64,000 nt of DNA, taken from contig OX424564.1 in NCBI GenBank assembly GCA_949152475.1, positions 10,602,001 through 10,666,000 on the forward strand, in the 5' to 3' direction. A program made the position numbers and the translations under genes. A model generated the notes under the pieces. That model was not told the origin of the DNA, searched no databases, and saw nothing but the letters and a program-made list of their open reading frames with translations. Positions within the stretch are counted from its first letter, which is position 1; each line of letters begins with the position of its first letter. Source of the stretch: Terebella lapidaria (lineage: Eukaryota; Annelida; Polychaeta; Terebellida; Terebellidae). Of the stretch, positions 57,680 through 64,000 are shown piece after piece.

Positions 57680-60600
57680 CTACAATAGGTTATCGGACCA
57701 TAGGTTCGGTAACCTACAAAATATCCCTAGTGATAGTAATTGACCATGCAATGAATACCTCACACACATTATTAATAACACGCTCACATACAACAGTAGC
57801 AAACAAAGTCTAGTTTCAGTGAGTTTCATGATCCCATGGTTATGATTCCATAGAATGTCTTCATCACTGGAGTCATCATATGATTCTGATGTTGCTCTGG
57901 CATCCTGTTCAGAATGTGGTAGTGACAGGAAGAAGGATTTGCAAGCTTCAGGAATGAAGCCTTTCGTCACCAAGGATTTGAGATCTCGGTACTTGTTTGT
58001 GGATATTGGGAGAGGCTTAGTGTACATGTATACAGTGGAGTGAGCTGCAGTGAACAAATATCTGGACGTTGTCCACGCAATCGTCGCATCATGACAAACT
58101 TTTTTCTTCAACTTGGTTGTGGTGGTACTTGAAGAAGACCATGAAAGGTTTGTCTTTTCTGACCGTGCTTTCGTTATTCTCCATCCACTTCATTTTGTTT
58201 CCCTTTGTGTCAATATTGCAGTTTTTCATGTTCGAAGCAATAGCTTTGAAATCTAACATGTCTGCTCCAGACATTTCGCGCACCTCGTATGATTTGTGGG
58301 GTGGTTTCCTGGCACTACGTACGAGTGAGAAGTATTGATCTGGCGTGTAGATCGTGACATTTTTACCCTCGCCCCGATAGGGGGAGAGGGTATTGCATTT
58401 AGGTCTCTCTGTCTGTTTGTTTGTCTCCCTGTCTGTTGGTCTGTCTGTCCGCGCGCATAACTCGGAATCGTATGGTCCGATCGACTTCAAGCTTATGGAT
58501 ATGAAGCGGTATGGCAGTGGCTCGTACCTCCTCAAATTTTGTCGAAATTGGATAAAAACGGTTGCTATGGCAACGGAAAACATGAAAATCACATAAATGG
58601 CTATAACTCCGGTTCTACTTGATATTAATTTTTCCAACTATTTTTGTATTTTTCTTTGACCAATTCCGGATCGTATGGTGTACGGCCGATGGTCGTACGA
58701 CTAAAATTTTTCATTATCGCCCGATGTCGAAAAGTTGGGGCTTCACGATTTCGGTTATTTTTTGCCAGCGACTTTTCAGAACAAATGTCTGCGCTTATAA
58801 CTCGAAGACGAAGGGGTCTATCATTCTGAAATTTATAGGACTTAAGTGCTATGGTAATGGCTCGGTCTCCGTCAAATTTTGTCAGAATCCGATGAAAATG
58901 GTTGCCATGGCAACGGAAAAAGTGAAAATAACATAAATGGCTATAACTCCGGTTCTATTTGATAATATTTTTTCCAACTATTTTTGTTTATTTTTCTTTG
59001 GCCAATTCCGGATCGTATGGTGTATGGCCGATGGTCGTATGACTATAATTCGCCATTATCGCCCGAGTTGAAAAGTTGGAGGTTCACGATTTCGGTTATC
59101 TGCGTTTATAACTCAATGACAAACGGTTCTGTCGTTCTGAAATTTATAGGACTGAAGCGCTATGGTAGTGGCTCGGTCTCCTTCAAATTTTGTCAAAATC
59201 GAATAAAAATGGTTGTCATGGCACATAATTTACTTTAACTCCGGTTCTATTTGATATAAATTTGTCCAACTATTTTTGCATTTTTCTTTGGTCAATTCTC
59301 GATCGCATAGTGAAGACCGATGGTCATACGACGAAAACCCTCTATTATAGCCTGATGTCGAAAAATTAGGGGTCACGATTTTACGACTTTTGAGTGTTCT
59401 GAGACTCAAGGCCATATATTGTGAAGCGAGTTTTCATTCGTTTTAACCCACTGAAATTTTACAGCTCAATATCGAAAGACAAGGTCAAGGTCAGATAAAA
59501 GATAAAAATCGAAAAGTTACAATAATTTATATTACTGACTAATTTCCCTTATTAATTTTGTATTTTTTAGTGCTCAATTCCCATCATTTGCTGTATGACC
59601 GATGGTCGTATGAATCCCCCATTATCGCCCAAGGTAAAAAGTGTAATTCCCAAACCCAAACTGACGATATTCAATAGATATTCAGGTCGAGAATATGTTC
59701 AAAATAAAAAAAAAAGAACTCTACTTTGTTTAAAGATTATTTCTCCCATGATTTTTGTATTTTTATGACCAATTTCGGACCAATTGATATATGACCAATG
59801 ATAGTACGACCAATATCCCTGATTATTGTCCAGGTAGAAAATGTAAGGGGCATCAACTACATATTTTTAATAAAACTAAATCTGGATGGGCGAGGGTCTG
59901 CCATCTCTGATTGTCTCGTTCTCTGCTGCGTTCTATCGTTGCATGGACTGAATCGGTTTCGTTCTGACTGTGACGAGATTCAAAGAATTTGGCTCACTGC
60001 GTATCTGAGGCCAGTTACAATGAATCGATTCCTATTCTGCCCAGAACATTTGTCAGAGTTAAGACAGTTCTTTTGTTCTAGACATCACTTCGTTTGATCC
60101 CCTCTTCGCCACAAATTCTGGCCTCATGTAGCAGAAGCCATCATGAGTTCCTGGGTCGTAAACTGAAAGATTGTATGTGGCTAACTTTCTCTTGTAATAG
60201 ACCAGTCCTACTTCAGCATGGATGCATTCGAGTACCTGTTCCAGATCAAAACATGCAGCACTGAACTGGTGATCAGAAATGAGCCTCTCTTTCTCTTGTG
60301 CCTTGATGGAACGTACTTTGTCTTTGTTGGCCTGGTGGAGATCTATCAGGGGCTGCTCTTTGGCTTTTTCAGCATCGGTTAGGTTACTAAACCTTTTGCA
60401 CTTGTCACACTGATCTTTCTTTGGAGCCTAGAAAAATGAATGTTGTACTGCCTGGTGAACACACGTCTGTAGACGTGTTCTGGCACAGGTTGCTCAACAT
60501 CAGCACAGTACAGCCGGTACATTTTCACAATGTTGAGGTTTCTGGAGAGATATTGACAGTCAGAACGTTTTCTGCAATAATATTTTTGCAGAAAATGTTG

Positions 60601-61365
60601 TAAAGGACGCAATGTGGGTTTTCACTTTCTGAAATTTTCTGTCTGATGTCTGCTTCATGTTCTGATGACCAGTTCGTGGAAGAGTGATCACTCCGTGCAT
60701 ACTCATATCACTGACAATATTCTGAATCATTTTTGTCACTGATGGCAGGTGTGTGCAGAAAAAAAAGTTTTGCACACTCTCATGGTTTGATTTCCTCTCT
60801 TGAATCTGTATGTGTTGGTTCCTTATCTTTTTCGCTGTTGGCGCCATTTTCAGCTACTGACGTGGTTTCTTTTTTATTTTTTGTGTCAACTATTTTTGCA
60901 ATAAACTCTCTCTGCTGTAGTCGGTTTCCCATGGCCCACAATTCGGCTTCCCGGAATGACTGGTGACATTGAAATTTGCATTTCAAACCACACCCATTTT
61001 TAATTTTTCTGGCTTTAACCTGTTTTCCTTTCGCAGAGTTGTAACTACTGCCTTCATTTCGTCGCCTTTTCCTGACATTCCCCGCCCAATTCTCAACATT
61101 ACAAGACCGTTTTTCTGCCTCTGGACACAACGTGATCTATTAGTATTTCATCTGATTGGGATGGCAAAGAATCTGGATTAAAAGCAGCTGCTGGCATTGC
61201 AGGTTCCGGAGCTCCTGAGTCCGCCATTGCAGCCCCTAAGTAAGACAGGCCTGTTCCTGTAACGGGGTTGATATAAATTCGATTGAAACTATTCTTCACC
61301 AGAGCAAGGTTAGTTACAATAAGATTATCTTTAGTCACTAACGACTGCATGGTTATCCCTCTCAT
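57680..61365 (-). pseudogene. Broken gene of an uncharacterised invertebrate Cys-rich family
   Basis: Minus-strand pieces appear in the order of one protein family I know only as uncharacterised proteins common in invertebrates. An N-terminal piece has ENWAGNVRKRRRNEGSSYNS and CGLKCKFQCH (about 61100-60960). Then come THIASFTTF, YLSRNLNIVKMYRLYC and HVYRRVFTRQYN, then a frame with DQCDKCKRFSNLTDAEKAKE, AACFDLEQVLEC, YYKRKLATYN and RPEFVAKRGSNEV (about 60420-60080). C-terminal pieces have PDQYFSLVRSARKPPHKSYE, MSGADMLDFKA and KPLPISTNKYRDLKSL with FIPEACKSFFLSLP (58366-57900). The reading frame is interrupted several times, and a tandem repeat block (58366-60050) sits where the central part of the family should be. 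Function is unknown; a transposase-derived origin is possible. Confidence 0.65.
58366..60050. repeat. Tandem repeat block of roughly 300-335 bp units
   Basis: Units share ATAAATGGCTATAACTCCGG, TTTTTCCAACTATTTTTG, CAATTCCGGATCGTATGGTG, CGATGGTCGTA and ATTATCGCCCGA. Clear unit starts fall near 58600, 58936 and 59232, with more diverged material to 59830. It opens with GTCTGTTTGTTTGTCTCCCT, a start typical of a dispersed repeat in marine invertebrate genomes. Repeated open frames on both strands are a by-product of the DNA repeat. Confidence 0.82.
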
Positions 61366-61610
61366 ACCTGATCATCCCGTCACCCAAAACATGATATTCA
61401 AAATGTGTACATTAACACCATAAAAAATATAGCATTACCTGATTACAAAAAATGTAGCATTACCTGATTATAATGTTGATACTATTAAATTCTAACATAA
61501 GTTGATTTTGGTATTAGCATATGCACGCATATAAAACATATCCAGGAATCTCAAAAGGTTGTGTGTCATAGAGCAAAGGTTTTGAATATTCCAATAAGCT
61601 GTACAAACTC
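61366..61610. other. AT-rich non-coding spacer
   Basis: No gene is seen. A short direct repeat, ATAGCATTACCTGATTA / GTAGCATTACCTGATTA, lies near 61429-61470. Confidence 0.5.
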
Positions 61611-62000
61611 GTGTACCTGGAGGCGCTGCTAGTGGTGTCAAGCCAGACATGGGGAGCCTTACTGCTGAAGGCGCGGCTGGCGGTGTCAGGCCAGACACAG
61701 GGAGTCCTGCTGCTGGCGGCACTGTTGGCGGTGTCAGGCCAGACACGGGTAGTCTTACTGCTGGCAACGTTGCTGGTGGTGTCAGGCCAGACACGGGGAG
61801 TCCTGCCGCTGGTGGTGTTTGGTCAGACACGGGGAATCATGCTGTTGGCAGTGTCAGGCCACACACGGGTAGTCCTGCTGCTGGCAGCATTGCTGTTGGT
61901 GTCAGGCCAGACGCAGGGAGTCCTGCCGCTGGTAGAGTTAGGCCAGACACGGGGAATCATGCTGCTGGCGGTGTCAGGCCAGACAGGGGAAGTCCTATGC
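61611..62000. repeat. 45 bp minisatellite open on both strands
   Basis: Units built on GGTGTCAGGCCAGACACGGG followed by AGTCCTGCTGCTGGCGGC recur about eight times with a main period of 45 bp and some shorter units. Because the period is a multiple of three, long frames stay open on both strands (VRPDTGSPAAGG one way, LPVSGLTPPA the other). The frames lack other signs of a gene, so a true repetitive protein is unlikely. Confidence 0.88.
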
Positions 62001-62468
62001 CGAGGTTTATATGGTACCAAATGTGAATGTTTTTGCCAGGAATAACCAGGGGTATGCATGTATTTACAACAAAATTCACTAAATCTCTTTATTGAAGAGT
62101 GGAAGGGCAACTGCTGTGGAATGCAGTGATTTATGACCATTTCGAATTTATAACTATGCACATGTATATTTAATGCACCTTTCCATTGCTTCCCAGGTCC
62201 ATTATATTTAATAAGGACTTCTGAAGAGGTCTTTATTTAACCCAGGAGGTCTTTATCTAACGTAGAGGTCTTTATTAATATGGTAAAGAAATGCATTATA
62301 TAGGTCATGCTTCTATTGCCTCTTGAAATGAAACAAAACACGTACGAGTTACTTTATACTGGTTTATTATAGAAATAACAGTTATTGATTTTTTCTATTT
62401 CTATTTGGTTCATGATATAATCCGCCAGCCGTACAGACATCAAGTGAGAAAGGTATCTTGTATATATA

Positions 62469-62640
62469 TTCCGGATATTTGATATTCCTGCGATATTCCC
62501 TGCATACATCCAGTGAAAAGTGTCCTGTATATTCTGGATATTTGATATTCCTGGGATATTCCCTGCATACATCCAGTGAAAAGTATCCTGTATATTCCGG
62601 ATATTTTGATATTCCCGATATATTCCTGATATGCACAACT
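62469..62640. repeat. 63 bp tandem repeat
   Basis: Three units start TTCCGGATATTTGATATTCC at 62469, 62532 and 62595. The first two are nearly identical and the third is shortened and diverged. Repeated frames on both strands follow from the period being a multiple of three. Confidence 0.88.
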
Positions 62641-64000
62641 ATGGAGGAGCTATCCAGACCACATCCAGAAGCATTTTGCACATTCTCTGCAAATATAAAA
62701 GGAATATATAAGCATAACAACAGTATACAAGTTGGACACTTTTATATGCAACATATGGTATGACCAGTCTGACTCGGATTCAAACGAAGGATGAATCAAC
62801 GTATAGCGAATCTGATCTGATTCATGTATATAATTTGTCTTTATAGAGTGTGTGTAATGGGACAATTCTGCGGAAGTCTTCACAAAACATAATAATGCAT
62901 TGATACGGGTGCATATATGTAGTGATAAAAATCTAGCAAAATCGCACAATTTTCAAATCATATACCTTTGATAAATATTTCATACTTTATTCGCAAAGCT
63001 CATGCTGATTTCTAGATTGCTATCAGTAGTAGGTAAATTATGCATTGATATTGGATACGTCACAGTTATGTTATGTTATTATTATACTCTAGAACAGACA
63101 TGGGTGCACGTATAATTATTTGTAAAAATATCAAAGCAGTATGTAAGTTTTATGTACTTCAGGTGTTAATGGGATGCATTATGTTATTTATTACTTTATA
63201 TATATAATACCTGTTTTGTGAAAAGAAACGTTTTTAATATTGTTATGCTGGATGTGGAGATTAAATTATGCGAGCCGACTGGTTTCTTAATTATATCCTC
63301 TTAAAATATATGTGACAAATCTCAAAGATACCATGTAACCAATATCCTATAGGTTTCACCAGGCATGTGTCTACATAGGTACAGCAGTAGATGAATGCAC
63401 TGGTCCAGTTTGCACTTGCAAGTCTTATTTTATAATTCGAGTTTATCACCTCAAAAATATTCACAGATTTTTATGACCACTCATACATCAGAAGTTTGAC
63501 CCCATTACTACTGGTATCTTTATTGAAGCGTCAGGAAGCATTCTGGGTGAATTGCTAGAGTTCTGGCCTCGAATGCTTTAAAAATGGTTATGAACATGTT
63601 ACCACACTTACCATTACAACGAACAGCAGAACTATGAATAAAAGGCTGTTAGATACATTCATTGGATAACATATATCTGTGTGAATGAATTACGAGAATA
63701 ATTGAAGCTGTCAGCCAAATACAGTCATGTATTTCACATACAGTGATGCCCATTAACCATTACACAAGTTGGGCCTAATATTGCTTTTGTAACTTATCAT
63801 AACTCGATTTCTGTAACTCACAATCAAATTACACTATGGGATGCATGCTTGTATACAGTATATGACATGCAACTAGGTCAACTTGATTAATTAGCGTAGG
63901 ATGTTATGCTCCAAATTTGTCACAACCCATTTAGTACAATCAATACCAATACCATTGAATATATGCAAATATGCTTACAGTTACCATAGCAACCATATAT
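62641..64000. other. AT-rich non-coding end of window
   Basis: No gene, RNA or element end is recognised. Open frames are short and the sequence is AT-rich throughout. Confidence 0.5.

Noticed and set aside
58393-59238. Repeated plus-strand frames as a small gene family
   Set aside because: The similarity follows the DNA tandem repeat, and frames break at different points in each unit.
62354-62763. Frames with repeated GYFSLDVCREY / YSLHTSSEK units
   Set aside because: They are a by-product of the 63 bp tandem repeat, open on both strands, without other gene signals.

Overview
The window looks like intergenic and repeat-rich DNA from an animal nuclear genome. It is AT-rich and has spliced (intron-bearing) coding pieces, GA and poly-C microsatellites, several DNA transposon classes and two GC-rich Ty3/gypsy elements. 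The repeat mix suggests a marine invertebrate, most likely a mollusc, but this is inference. I see no intact conserved host gene, no rRNA and no tRNA. Coding sequence is confined to mobile elements, one nuclease-like gene next to a retroelement, and one decayed gene of an uncharacterised invertebrate family.

Layout. 28-4862 is one copy (A) of a roughly 4.1 kb segment; the second copy (B) begins at 21220. Between them (4863-21219) lie small MITEs, short repeat families and tandem duplications without a recognisable gene. Copy B is split twice. A 2.07 kb terminal-inverted-repeat element (24092-26158) sits in a 7 bp target duplication. A 17.5 kb THAP/Kolobok-type DNA transposon (26229-43702) sits in a TTAA duplication. 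B then resumes at 43703-44870. Copy A keeps both sites empty, so both insertions are demonstrated from the window itself. Copy A carries its own TTAA-flanked MITE (3458-4173) at a site that is empty in B.

The 17.5 kb element is a set of nested insertions. Its THAP transposase gene runs left to right over several exons with clean splice sites and is decayed. A foldback repeat and a MITE with 21 bp repeats lie in intron 1, a hAT-type MITE lies upstream of the gene, and an 8.1 kb Ty3/gypsy element (31228-39353) lies in a later intron. That LTR element has 621 bp LTRs differing at about two positions, so it is very young. It shows gag, an integrase region and an unexplained third ORF, but no reverse transcriptase part.

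The right third holds a minus-strand FEN/XPG-like nuclease ORF with a CXC (tesmin/TSO1-type) tail (46879-47964), directly abutting a second, related Ty3/gypsy element on the minus strand (48287-55681). That element has a large gag, a full-length pol and one visible LTR. Beyond it (57680-61365, minus) is a broken gene of a Cys-rich family widespread in invertebrates, its middle occupied by a block of roughly 300-335 bp tandem repeats. Minisatellites follow at 61611-62000 and 62469-62640.
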